The notes under the pieces: model-generated | What the model was told of the DNA's origin: nothing | The model's database searches: none | The model's input: only the letters and a program-made list of their open reading frames with translations | Shown: piece by piece, positions 6,697 to 13,166 of the stretch | Layout: every line of letters starts with the position of its first letter | How positions within the stretch are numbered: position 1 is the first letter of the stretch | Assembly: GCA_002369515.1 (NCBI GenBank) | Contig: DFFM01000022.1 | Span: 37,512 to 50,677, forward strand | Direction: 5' to 3' | DNA length: 13,166 nucleotides | From: Prevotella sp. UBA3776 | GTDB lineage: Bacteria > Bacteroidota > Bacteroidia > Bacteroidales > Bacteroidaceae | Made by a program: the position numbers and the translations under genes

Positions 6697-6733
6697 AACC
6701 TTGTTAACCTTAAATCTAATACTATGAAAAACA
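6670..6733 (-). ncRNA. candidate ~60-nt small RNA or attenuated leader
   Basis: Starting just downstream of a well-formed leftward promoter (6769-6739), the predicted transcript runs about 35 nt and then forms a perfect 7-bp hairpin, GGTGTAC-GGCG-GTACACC (6696-6679), followed by A and eight T's. That is the layout of a complete tiny transcription unit. No convincing coding sequence follows for more than 800 nt on this strand, so an orphan RNA is more likely than a leader of a neighbouring gene. I cannot assign it to a known RNA family; its 5' end is inferred from the promoter only. Confidence 0.45.
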
Positions 6734-6738
6734 CATTG

Positions 6739-6769
6739 CAAAGGTACGACATTTTTCTATACCTCCAAA
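6739..6769 (-). promoter_or_regulatory. strong Bacteroidetes-type promoter, leftward, with no gene after it
   Basis: Read on the minus strand, TTTG (6769-6766) is followed by a 19-nt spacer and TACCTTTG (6746-6739). Both boxes match the Bacteroidetes consensus exactly. It lies between the terminator of the GIN-domain lipoprotein gene and the short hairpin-T unit. Of the promoters in this window it has the best match. Confidence 0.7.
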
Positions 6770-6780
6770 TTTTTTACACA

Positions 6781-6859
6781 AAAAACAGCCCGAAGATGGT
6801 ATTTTCTTGATTTAAATCAAGCGAAAACGTGTCAAACCAATACTTTTCGGGCTGTTTTT
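6781..6859 (-). terminator. bidirectional terminator after the GIN-domain lipoprotein gene
   Basis: A 14-bp stem, AAAAACAGCCCGAA (6781-6794) with TTCGGGCTGTTTTT (6846-6859), encloses a 51-nt loop containing a perfect 16-bp palindrome (6806-6821, CTTGATTTAAATCAAG). T-runs follow the stem on both strands. It lies about 50 nt past the lipoprotein stop and would isolate it from the promoter at 6769-6739. Confidence 0.75.
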
Positions 6860-6911
6860 CTTTGCTTTTCTCGCATTTCGAGGAAAAAAGTTGCAGAATG
6901 AAAGCACGGGG

Positions 6912-7655
6912 CTACATTTCGGAGAGCGATCCCACGCCACTGCGATTCAAATTCTTTGACTTTGGGTGTCCGGCATACTTCAGCGAGCCCACGCCGCTCA
7001 CCTCTCCGCTGATGGCTTCGGAGGCGAAACACTCGATGCCGCCCACACCGCTCACCTCGGCATCCACGCTGCGCGCCTTCAGGGCGGATGCCAGGATGCT
7101 GCCCACGCCGCTGCAGTCCATTTCGGCGGCTTCGGCCTGGCCTTCGAGCATGATGTTGCCCACGCCGCTGCAATCCACTTTCAGCGCCGTGGCCGACAGT
7201 CCGCGCAGATGGATTTCACCCACGCCCGAGTTGTCTATCTTCAGGCTCTGACAGCGCAGTGTGTCGGCGCTGACCGCTGCCACGCCCGCATTTTCGAGTT
7301 CCGTCAGCTGGGGGCCATACACCACTATCTTCACCTTCTTGCTTTCTATGTTGATGTTGTCCTTCACGTACTCGATGTCTAGTTCTCCCTTCTTGCTCTC
7401 GATGCTGAACAGCGCCACGTAGTTGTCGGGCGCGGTCAGCACCACGCGGCAGTCCTCGCCCTCGGTCTGCACAAACTTCACCTGAGCCACCACGTTGACA
7501 TTCAGTTTGTCGAATGCGCCGGGGGTCATTTCCTTGGTCACGATGGTCTTGCTGGCCTTGATTTTCTTGCCCTGATGGTTGCCCAGGTTCACGTTCAGGC
7601 ACGATGTTGTCAGCAGAACGGCGCTCAGCAGAGCCAAAAACATTGTTTTCTTCAT
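6912..7655 (-). CDS. putative lipoprotein with GIN/DUF2807 beta-helix domain
   Basis: This 247-residue protein starts with a lipoprotein-like signal, MKKTMFLALLSAVLLTTSC, with Cys19 as the likely lipidated residue, although the box is TTSC rather than the classical L-x-x-C. Residues about 44-240 match the putative auto-transporter adhesin head GIN domain. An N-terminal strand-rich part (PGAFDKLNVNVVAQVKF, then DNYV and GELDIEY) is followed by a parallel beta-helix with six SGVG turns at about 143, 163, 182, 202, 220 and 239, spaced roughly 18-21 residues. The repeated turn shows as recurring CCCACGCCGCT in the plus-strand DNA. Such proteins are common, often multicopy, envelope proteins in Bacteroidetes; the molecular role is unknown. 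The gene follows GH20 on the same strand but is separated from it by a terminator, and I could not find a TAnnTTTG promoter in the 75-nt gap. Confidence 0.85.
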   Translation of the reverse strand: MKKTMFLALLSAVLLTTSCLNVNLGNHQGKKIKASKTIVTKEMTPGAFDKLNVNVVAQVKFVQTEGEDCRVVLTAPDNYVALFSIESKKGELDIEYVKDNINIESKKVKIVVYGPQLTELENAGVAAVSADTLRCQSLKIDNSGVGEIHLRGLSATALKVDCSGVGNIMLEGQAEAAEMDCSGVGSILASALKARSVDAEVSGVGGIECFASEAISGEVSGVGSLKYAGHPKSKNLNRSGVGSLSEM

Positions 7656-7730
7656 CTTTCTTAGTTTTTTATTGGTTAGACTTTTCTGTCCATTTGACGC
7701 AACCGGCCAACAAAAAGTTGCAAGCCAACA

Positions 7731-7759
7731 AAAAGGAGTTCAAAAAAATGAACTCCTTT
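7731..7759 (-). terminator. intrinsic terminator after the GH20 gene
   Basis: On the minus strand AAAGGAGTTCA (7759-7749) and TGAACTCCTTT (7742-7732) form a perfect 11-bp stem with a 6-nt T loop, followed by more T's and then G. It starts 10 nt past the GH20 stop codon. A 12-bp direct repeat, GCCAACAAAAAG, lies just beyond it (7706-7717 and 7724-7735), its right copy overlapping the stem. Confidence 0.8.
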
Positions 7760-7768
7760 ATGTTTGCT

Positions 7769-9505
7769 TCAAAATTGCCAGCGGCTGGGCAACTGTCGTT
7801 GGGGCCAGAGTATTTTTGCATACTGGTATCCCAACCAGTCGTAGAGTCGCGTCAGCCGCGTGAGCCGTCCAACGAATGCTTCGTAGTTCTTGCGTTCGGG
7901 CTGTGTCCACTGCACTTCGGCCAGTGCTGCGGCGCGTGGCAGAGACTGATACTCCACGAGCCCCGGTGTTGTGAGGTATTCGGCCCACAGATTGGCCTGC
8001 ACACCCAGTATGTGGCTGCGGGCCTCGGCGGCGAGGCTGTCGGGCACCGGCTCCAGGCTATACACTTTCTCCACAGGGATGTATCCGCTGCATCGGCTGG
8101 GCTCGTGGGCCGTGTGCTCGTTCTGCTGGTAGTCGAAATAGCAGTGCGACGTGGGTGCCATCACCACGTCGTGGCCGATGGCGGCCGCCTTTGAGCCTGG
8201 TTGGGTGCCTCGCCAACTCATGATCATGCTGTTTTGGGGCGCATTGTTGTCGAGCAGCTCGTCCCATCCGAGTGCGCGGCGGTGGTGGGCGGTGAGGAAG
8301 TTGAACACGCGCTCGGTGAAGTGTCCCTGCAGGGTTTGTTTAGCGCCGAGCGTGGTTTTCAGCTGCGAGCATCGCGGGCAAGCCTTCCATCGGTCGGTGG
8401 GCGTTTCGTCGCCGCCGATGTGGATGACGTCCGAGGGGAAGATGTCCATGATTTCGCTGAGCACATCCTCAACAAACTGATAGACGCGCTCATTCGACAC
8501 GCAGAGCACGTCCTTATAGACCCCCCAGAAGTGGCCCACCTCGTAGGGGCCGCCAGTGCAGCCCAGTTCCGGATAGCTGGCCAGTGCGGCCACCATGTGT
8601 CCGGGCATGTCAATCTCGGGCACCACCGTGATGTGGCGTTGGCGGGCATACTCCACAATTTCGCGGGCTTCGGCCTGTGTGTAGAAACCGCCGTGGGGCT
8701 GCTGGTCGTCCAGGTCGGAGTTGCAGCCAATGACGGTGCCGCTGCGCTGTGAGCCCACCTCGGTGAGCCGCGGCCACTTCTTTATTTCTATGCGCCAGCC
8801 CTGGTCGTCGGTGAGGTGCCAGTGAAAGATGTTCATGTTGTGCAGCGCCAGCATGTCGATGTATTTCTTCACGAAGCTGATGGGGAAGAAGTGGCGCGAG
8901 CAGTCCAGGTGCATGCCCCGCCAGCCGAATCGCGGCGCATCGGCAATGCTCACGGGCGGAAAGAGTATCTGCTGCGTGTTGGCTGCCGGGTGGTTGACGT
9001 TGGTGGCCGGAACGCGGCAGCGGGTGAAGTCGGTGCTGAGAATCTGGTGTGTCTCGTCGGCCTTGCCGAATATTTCGGGCAGGGGGATGGCCTTGCGCAG
9101 GGTCTGCAGGCCGTGAAACAGTCCTGCCGCCGAGCCGCCTGTCAGTCTGACGGTGCGTTCATCGACGGTCAGCTGATAGCCTTCGGGCGCTTTCACCGTG
9201 CGGCTGTCGGTGTTCAGCACGATGCAGCGCGCTTGCTTGGGTTTCTTTGCGATGACGGTCAGCTGCAGACCGGTGGCCTCGTTCAGGTAGGTGGCCAGGA
9301 AAGCGGCTTCGCGCTGAAGACTTTCGGGGGCGACGATCTGCACCGAGGCATCGAGCACAAAAGCTTTGCCTTTGCCTTGTTGGATACTCTGCGGAAGCGG
9401 CACCACCTCGTAGTTGGCCACGCGCGCTCCCTCGTTGGCAGACCATAGGGGCAACTGCCAACCGACAATGGCCACGACGACCATCAGAAACATTTTCTTA
9501 CACAT
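7769..9505 (-). CDS. secreted GH20 beta-N-acetylhexosaminidase
   Basis: This 578-residue exo-enzyme is expected to release terminal beta-linked GlcNAc or GalNAc from glycans by substrate-assisted catalysis. From the ATG at 9505, residues 1-22 are a signal peptide (MCKKMFLMVVVAIVGWQLPLWS), about 28-180 the N-terminal GH20b-type alpha/beta domain, and about 190-540 the catalytic barrel. The barrel has GWRGMHLDCSRHFFP near 194, HWHLTDDQGWR near 228, PEIDMPGH near 296, and the catalytic Asp366-Glu367 in HIGGDETPTDRW. A tryptophan-bearing WDELLD (near 414) and NLWAEYLTTP (near 505) complete the pocket. The frame is open up to an ATG at 9559, but those 18 codons are translated octamer repeat, so 9505 is preferred. 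The gene starts 70 nt after the 1009-residue gene with no promoter or terminator between, so co-transcription is likely; a terminator follows. Mucin or host-glycan use is plausible. No SusC/D genes are present. Confidence 0.95.
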   Translation of the reverse strand: MCKKMFLMVVVAIVGWQLPLWSANEGARVANYEVVPLPQSIQQGKGKAFVLDASVQIVAPESLQREAAFLATYLNEATGLQLTVIAKKPKQARCIVLNTDSRTVKAPEGYQLTVDERTVRLTGGSAAGLFHGLQTLRKAIPLPEIFGKADETHQILSTDFTRCRVPATNVNHPAANTQQILFPPVSIADAPRFGWRGMHLDCSRHFFPISFVKKYIDMLALHNMNIFHWHLTDDQGWRIEIKKWPRLTEVGSQRSGTVIGCNSDLDDQQPHGGFYTQAEAREIVEYARQRHITVVPEIDMPGHMVAALASYPELGCTGGPYEVGHFWGVYKDVLCVSNERVYQFVEDVLSEIMDIFPSDVIHIGGDETPTDRWKACPRCSQLKTTLGAKQTLQGHFTERVFNFLTAHHRRALGWDELLDNNAPQNSMIMSWRGTQPGSKAAAIGHDVVMAPTSHCYFDYQQNEHTAHEPSRCSGYIPVEKVYSLEPVPDSLAAEARSHILGVQANLWAEYLTTPGLVEYQSLPRAAALAEVQWTQPERKNYEAFVGRLTRLTRLYDWLGYQYAKILWPQRQLPSRWQF

Positions 9506-9581
9506 AGACGGATAGACGTTTAGACATTTAGACAGATGGACAATTAGACATTTAGACATTTAGACAGATGGACAATTAGAC
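9502..9581. repeat. array of ten octamers linking two genes
   Basis: Read on the minus strand, 9581 to 9502 divides exactly into ten 8-bp units all beginning GTC: GTCTAATT, GTCCATCT, GTCTAAAT, GTCTAAAT, the same first three again, then GTCTAAAC, GTCTATCC and GTCTATGT. Four units form a 32-bp higher-order repeat. The first unit contains the stop codon (TAA) of the upstream gene and the last contains the ATG of the GH20 gene, so the array spans the gap with nothing left over. Confidence 0.95.
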
Positions 9582-12500
9582 GGATTTGGAATCGGGCAAC
9601 AACACCACACCTTCCTGCTTCTTGCCGTCCATCATGATTTTCAGGGGACGGTCGAATCGCACGTGGCGCACGTGCTCGGTTTCCTCGACGGCGGGCATCT
9701 GGTCGAGCACCTGCTGCTGGAACACGCCGTCGCCCACGTAGGTGTTGATGGTGAAATAACCCACGCCAAACGAGGTGAGGTTCTGGAAGAAGTGAGTGCC
9801 CTGCGACGGATCTACGCGGTAGTTCTTCAGTCCCGACTCGACGATGACGCGGGCTGCTGAAATGTGGGGCCACTTCACAGGAATGCCCAGCCAGTAGTCG
9901 CTGGAGCCCCACCGTCCCGGCCCAACGAGCACGTAGTTGCGGTCGGCATCGAGGAAACGCTGGTTGATTTGCTGTATCTCCATGGCGATGGTGGGGTTGT
10001 TGGCGGCGGTGAAGTTCTCGTCGGCCTTTACATACACCACGTCGGTGACATCCTCGCTGATGCCGTGGCCCAGCGAGTTGTGCGAGCGCAGCAGACACTG
10101 CTCGTCGCTGTAGGCGGTGATGTCCTCTTCGAGCATCTGCTTGCTGTCCACGATGGGGCGTATCTGCAGCAGATAGAACTCGCCCGTCTTGTCGGCGTTC
10201 ACGTTGCAGGCAAACTCAATCTCCACAGGGCGGCGCATGCTCTCGGCACCGTATTTCATGGCCATCTGCAGTATTTCGGGCAGTGGGAACACTCCCTGCT
10301 GCAGCACACCCGCAAAGGAGATGATTTTGCGGCCGCCCTCGTAGATTCCGTCGCGAATCACCTGGTCGTAGGGGTCGTAGGTGGAGGCTATGAAATTGAG
10401 GGCGTTGTCCTTGTCGGCCTCTTTCACCTTCAGTTTGAGCAGGTTGAAGCCGTCGTCAACCGACCACTGGCCGTTTCCGCCGGCCAATGACTGGTGGTCA
10501 ACCGCCATGTCAAGGGCGTAGAAGCGCGTCTGCGTGTCGCTCAGGGCTGTCTCCAGCTCGCTGGTTTGCAGTATCTGGTGCGGGTGGTAGGGCGAGACGC
10601 GCAGCGTCTGTCCGCCATCGACGATGTATTTGCCCAGTCCCAGGGCCAGGCTGGCGATGCCTTCCTCGGCGGTTTCGTCGCCTATGGGGTAGTAGTTGAG
10701 CGAGCGCAACACGCCGCTGATGTTGGGATAGAAGCGTGTGCCGTACTGTCTTCCCACCACCTCCTGAAGGATGACAGCCATCTTCTCCTGGTCGATGACG
10801 TTCTGCGTGGCGGTCATGTAGGCCTTCGAGTCCTTGTAATAGACCGATGCATAGACAGCCTTGATGGCGTTGGCCAGCATGCGCAGCATTTCGTACTTGT
10901 CGGGCAGCCGTGGAATCATGTAGGTGCTGTAGATGCCGGCGAAGGGCTGGTAGTGGGAGTCCTCGAGCAGGCTCGACGAGCGCACGGCGATGGGGCTGTT
11001 GGTGGCTTCGAAGAAGGTGAAGAAGTCGGCGATGTAGGCGTCGGGCAGCTGAGCGCGCAGGAAGTGGTGCAGAATCTCCTCGTCGGGAATGTCGCTCAGT
11101 GCGATGGGGTAGAGGTTGTTGGACTCCATGAACTCGTCGAACACGTCGGTGCATAGCACCACCGTCTTGGGAATGGCCACGCTGACGCCCTCGAACTGGT
11201 TGAACTCAGAGTGGCGCTTGACGATGTTGTCGAGGAAAGCCAGTCCGCGTCCCTTGCCGCCGAGCGACCCTTCGCCGATTCGTGCGAAGTGGGCGTAGCG
11301 GTCGAACTTGCCGCGGTCGAACACGGCCACCACGCCGATGTTCTTCATGCGGCGGTATTGCACAATGGCGTCGAAGATGATTTGGCGGTGGGCATTGACG
11401 TCCTTGAGCTTGTGCCACGTGACGTGCTTGAGGAAGGCCGACACGGGAAAGATGGCCCGTGCGCAGAGCCATCGGCTCATGTGGTTGCGCGAGATGTGGT
11501 AGAGCATGGAGTCGTTGGGCACCTTGAAGATGATGTCCTGCAGTTCCTTGAGGCTGCTCACGCGCGCCACTTCCTCGTGGGTCGTGGGGTCGCGGAAGAC
11601 GAAGTCGCCGAATCCCATGTGCTCCTCGAGCAGGTGGCGCAGGTCGATGTTCATGGCCTTCGAGTTCTTGTCGATGAAGCGGAATCCCTCGGCCTCGGCC
11701 TTCTCTCGGTTCTGGCTCTCGCTGCTCTCCAGGATGAGTGGCACGTATTCGTCGCGGCGACGGATTTCGCGCAGCAGCTTGAGTCCCGCCTCGGGGTCGC
11801 CCTCCTCGACGTGGGCCAGCCGTCCCGGCACGGTGTGCAGGGGGAAGCGCGTGTCGCTGATGACGCCCAGCGTGTTGTCGTGGTAGCGCTCGTAAATCTG
11901 CATGGCCTCCTCGTAGTTGGTGGCCAGCACCACCTTGGGTCGTCCGCGCTTGCGCTGTGCGGCGGCGTGTGGGTTGAGCGCCTCGGTGGAGAATCGCTTG
12001 CTCTGCGCCAGGATGTAGCTGTACAGATTGGGCAGCACCGACGAGTAGAACCTGATGTTGTCCTCCACCAGCAGAATCATCTGTACGCCGGCCTCGCGTA
12101 TGTCGTGCTCGATGTTCATCTTGTCCTCAATCAGCTTGATGATGGACAGGATGAGGTTGGTGTTGCCCAGCCAGCAGAACACGTAGTCGAAAATCGACAT
12201 GTCCTCGTCCTGTATGCGCTTGGTGATGCCGTGGCTGAAGGGTGTGAGCACCACGCAGGGGATGTTGGGGTTTTGCGCCTTCACCTCGCGGGCCACGGTG
12301 AAGGCGTCGTTGTCGGCGTTGCCCGGCATGCAGATCACCAGGTCGATGTCCGTGGTGCGCAGCACCTCGTTGGCCTCCTCGGTGGTGGATACCTGGGTGA
12401 ACGTGGGCGGATAGCGCGAGCCCAGCTCTACGTACTCGTCGAAGATTTTCTCATCTACACGTCCGTCGTCCTCGAGCATGAAGGCGTCGTAGGGGTTGGC

Positions 12501-12605
12501 CACTATCAGCACGTTGAAGATGCGGTGCGTCATCAGGTTGACGAACGACACATCCTTCAAATAAAACTCGTTCCACTCAGCGGGAATGTTGTATCTTTCG
12601 TTCAT
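9576..12605 (-). CDS. dual receiver-like / PEP-pyruvate-binding ATP-grasp protein
   Basis: This 1009-residue cytoplasmic protein would bind ATP through a PEP-synthase-type domain under possible phospho-relay control. Residues about 28-160 resemble a receiver fold without its acidic pocket (LIVANPYD, DLVICMPGNAD). Residues about 175-330 form a second receiver with the key positions present: Glu181-Asp182, phospho-acceptor Asp251 (GVISDTRFP), Ser294/Ser295 and Lys313. Residues about 440-818 match the PPDK N-terminal domain: GEGSLGGKGRG (444-454), IAVRSSSLLEDS (539-550), MAVILQEVVG (609-618), IASLALGLG (650-658) and FYLLQIRPI (810-818). Residues 820-1009 are not recognised; they hold GPGRWGSSDYWLGIPV (895-910). 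I see no GGxxSH phosphohistidine motif and no PEP/pyruvate barrel, so it is not a normal PEP synthase or PPDK and the reaction is unknown. The start at 12605 gives MNERYNIPAEWNEFYLKD. It appears co-transcribed with GH20. Confidence 0.85.
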   Translation of the reverse strand: MNERYNIPAEWNEFYLKDVSFVNLMTHRIFNVLIVANPYDAFMLEDDGRVDEKIFDEYVELGSRYPPTFTQVSTTEEANEVLRTTDIDLVICMPGNADNDAFTVAREVKAQNPNIPCVVLTPFSHGITKRIQDEDMSIFDYVFCWLGNTNLILSIIKLIEDKMNIEHDIREAGVQMILLVEDNIRFYSSVLPNLYSYILAQSKRFSTEALNPHAAAQRKRGRPKVVLATNYEEAMQIYERYHDNTLGVISDTRFPLHTVPGRLAHVEEGDPEAGLKLLREIRRRDEYVPLILESSESQNREKAEAEGFRFIDKNSKAMNIDLRHLLEEHMGFGDFVFRDPTTHEEVARVSSLKELQDIIFKVPNDSMLYHISRNHMSRWLCARAIFPVSAFLKHVTWHKLKDVNAHRQIIFDAIVQYRRMKNIGVVAVFDRGKFDRYAHFARIGEGSLGGKGRGLAFLDNIVKRHSEFNQFEGVSVAIPKTVVLCTDVFDEFMESNNLYPIALSDIPDEEILHHFLRAQLPDAYIADFFTFFEATNSPIAVRSSSLLEDSHYQPFAGIYSTYMIPRLPDKYEMLRMLANAIKAVYASVYYKDSKAYMTATQNVIDQEKMAVILQEVVGRQYGTRFYPNISGVLRSLNYYPIGDETAEEGIASLALGLGKYIVDGGQTLRVSPYHPHQILQTSELETALSDTQTRFYALDMAVDHQSLAGGNGQWSVDDGFNLLKLKVKEADKDNALNFIASTYDPYDQVIRDGIYEGGRKIISFAGVLQQGVFPLPEILQMAMKYGAESMRRPVEIEFACNVNADKTGEFYLLQIRPIVDSKQMLEEDITAYSDEQCLLRSHNSLGHGISEDVTDVVYVKADENFTAANNPTIAMEIQQINQRFLDADRNYVLVGPGRWGSSDYWLGIPVKWPHISAARVIVESGLKNYRVDPSQGTHFFQNLTSFGVGYFTINTYVGDGVFQQQVLDQMPAVEETEHVRHVRFDRPLKIMMDGKKQEGVVLLPDSKSV

Positions 12606-12647
12606 GATTGTCTTAAATGTTCATTAGAATGCAACGTGGCATGAAAA

Positions 12648-12906
12648 GTTACAGACCCCACCCCCAACCCCTCCCCTTGAGGGGCGGGGAGAACCGAGCA
12701 GAGTGCCTATGACAGGCAAGGGTGCACCCCCAACCCCTCCCCTTGAAGGGCGGGGAAAGCCGAGCAGAGAGCCGGTGACAGGCAAGGGTGCAACCTCTGC
12801 CCCTATCCTTGAAGGGCGGGGAGAGCCGTGCAGAGTCTTAGTGGCAGACAAGGCGTTAGTCTCTCCCCGCCCCTCAAGGGGAGGGGTTGGGGGTGGGGTC
12901 TGTAAC
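12648..12906. repeat. element with perfect 45-bp inverted ends and 66-bp tandem units
   Basis: Positions 12648-12692 and 12862-12906 are perfect 45-bp inverted copies (left end GTTACAGACCCC, then C-rich CCAACCCCTCCCCTTGAGGG). Inside, the C-rich unit is repeated in direct orientation with a period of exactly 66 bp (starting 12659, 12725 and 12791), the third copy being the most diverged. The G/C-rich composition contrasts with AT-rich flanks. There is no transposase and no obvious target-site duplication. Open frames on both strands are repeats of 22 residues and are not taken as genes. Confidence 0.92.
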
Positions 12907-12914
12907 ATCAATTG

Positions 12915-12946
12915 CAAAAATACGAAAAGGCTTAGGAAAGAACTAA
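12915..12946 (-). promoter_or_regulatory. probable promoter for the receiver/ATP-grasp gene, upstream of the repeat element
   Basis: The minus strand has TATTTTTG (12922-12915), an exact -7 box, with TTAG (12946-12943) 20 nt further upstream as a weak -33 box. Transcription would begin near 12908, so the whole 259-bp inverted-repeat element would lie in a leader of about 300 nt. A weaker alternative -7 box, TAACTTTT (12650-12643), lies between the element and the gene. Confidence 0.45.
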
Positions 12947-13033
12947 TTTTCCATGTTAAAAATTCTTTTTGGCAAAAGAAAGCGAAGATAATTGCTTTTC
13001 GCTCGCTTCATCGATAACGCTCCGCGTCGATCA

Positions 13034-13085
13034 AAAACAAATAAAAACCAATACGCACAAGGAAAAACATGTTTTTATTTGTTTT
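13034..13085. terminator. AT-rich 15-bp hairpin, possible bidirectional terminator
   Basis: AAAACAAATAAAAAC (13034-13048) and GTTTTTATTTGTTTT (13071-13085) form a perfect 15-bp stem with a 22-nt loop. It is symmetrical and nearly free of GC, so termination would be weak. It could close a gene lying beyond the right edge. I see no gene in the remaining 13086-13166. Confidence 0.45.
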
Positions 13086-13166
13086 GTAAGACTCCTAAAG
13101 TTTCGCAAGTGATAGCACACCTGCAAAATTTAACATAAAATAGGAATAAAAACGGCCTCGATGTTT

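Noticed and set aside
5857..6741. 294-codon open frame on the minus strand
   Set aside because: It begins with TTG inside the -7 box of a promoter, runs through the small terminator hairpin, and its residues follow the DNA repeats below (for example SGDIFLSSGDNFLLPG). No recognisable domain or membrane pattern supports it.
6724..6810. 28-codon plus-strand frame starting Met-Lys-Asn-Thr
   Set aside because: It overlaps the minus-strand promoter and runs into the stem of the bidirectional terminator; no upstream plus-strand promoter is visible.
8816..9448. plus-strand open frame opposite GH20
   Set aside because: It is antisense to a well-supported GH20 gene with all catalytic motifs on the minus strand.
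9505..9559. upstream in-frame ATG for GH20 (9559)
   Set aside because: The added 18 residues are translated octamer repeat and would place a non-signal sequence ahead of a good signal peptide that begins at 9505.
11211..12644. 477-codon open frame on the plus strand
   Set aside because: It is the antisense shadow of the receiver/ATP-grasp gene, whose minus-strand product has clear conserved motifs. GC-rich codons commonly leave the opposite strand open.
12624..13017. open frames on both strands across the 45-bp inverted-repeat element
   Set aside because: They are periodic with 22 residues because the DNA unit is 66 bp, and both strands are equally open.

Overview
The window looks like a chromosomal segment of a Bacteroidales bacterium, most likely a member of the Prevotellaceae. 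The evidence is the gene content (a FucP-type sugar permease, a secreted GH43 and a secreted GH20 enzyme, a lipoprotein with a GIN/DUF2807 domain, and a receiver-PEP/pyruvate-binding protein). Several gaps also hold Bacteroidetes-type promoters (TAnnTTTG with a T-rich -33 box about 20 nt upstream), and the genes are GC-rich against AT-rich, repeat-laden intergenic DNA. The genus is inferred; no rRNA or other marker gene is present.

Left part (1-3900): three genes run leftward, a GH43 beta-xylosidase/arabinofuranosidase (3900-2257), a water-type aquaporin with its own promoter (2132-1461) and an MFS sugar permease (1266-46). The aquaporin-permease gap is filled by a heptamer array folded into a perfect 25-bp inverted repeat. 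Just left of the permease a further leftward gene may begin.

Middle (3901-6911): a divergent intergenic region leads into a rightward gene for a secreted, internally duplicated protein of unknown function (4156-5400) with a strong intrinsic terminator. About 1.4 kb without a convincing protein gene follows, packed with repeats: a 27-bp tandem array, a 27-bp perfect inverted repeat with two inner hairpins, a 24-bp tandem array, and a roughly 450-bp imperfect inverted repeat. It ends in a short leftward promoter-hairpin-T-tract unit that could be a ~60-nt RNA.

Right part (6912-12605): three leftward genes, a 1009-residue protein with two receiver-like domains and a PEP-synthase-type ATP-grasp domain (12605-9576), a GH20 beta-N-acetylhexosaminidase (9505-7769) and a GIN-domain lipoprotein (7655-6912). 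An exact octamer array joins the stop codon of the first to the start codon of the second. Terminators follow the second and third.

Right edge (12606-13166): no gene is seen. A 259-bp element with perfect 45-bp inverted ends and 66-bp tandem units sits between the 1009-residue gene and its best promoter, so it would form part of that gene's 5' leader.

Functionally the window combines secreted glycan breakdown (GH43 on xylan/arabinan side chains, GH20 on N-acetylhexosamine glycans) with sugar uptake (MFS) and general envelope functions. There is no SusC/SusD pair, so it is not a complete polysaccharide utilisation locus. No mobile-element enzyme, CRISPR array, tRNA or rRNA was found. The most unusual aspects are the density and variety of short-period repeats placed precisely between genes, and the receiver/ATP-grasp protein that lacks the usual phosphohistidine motif.
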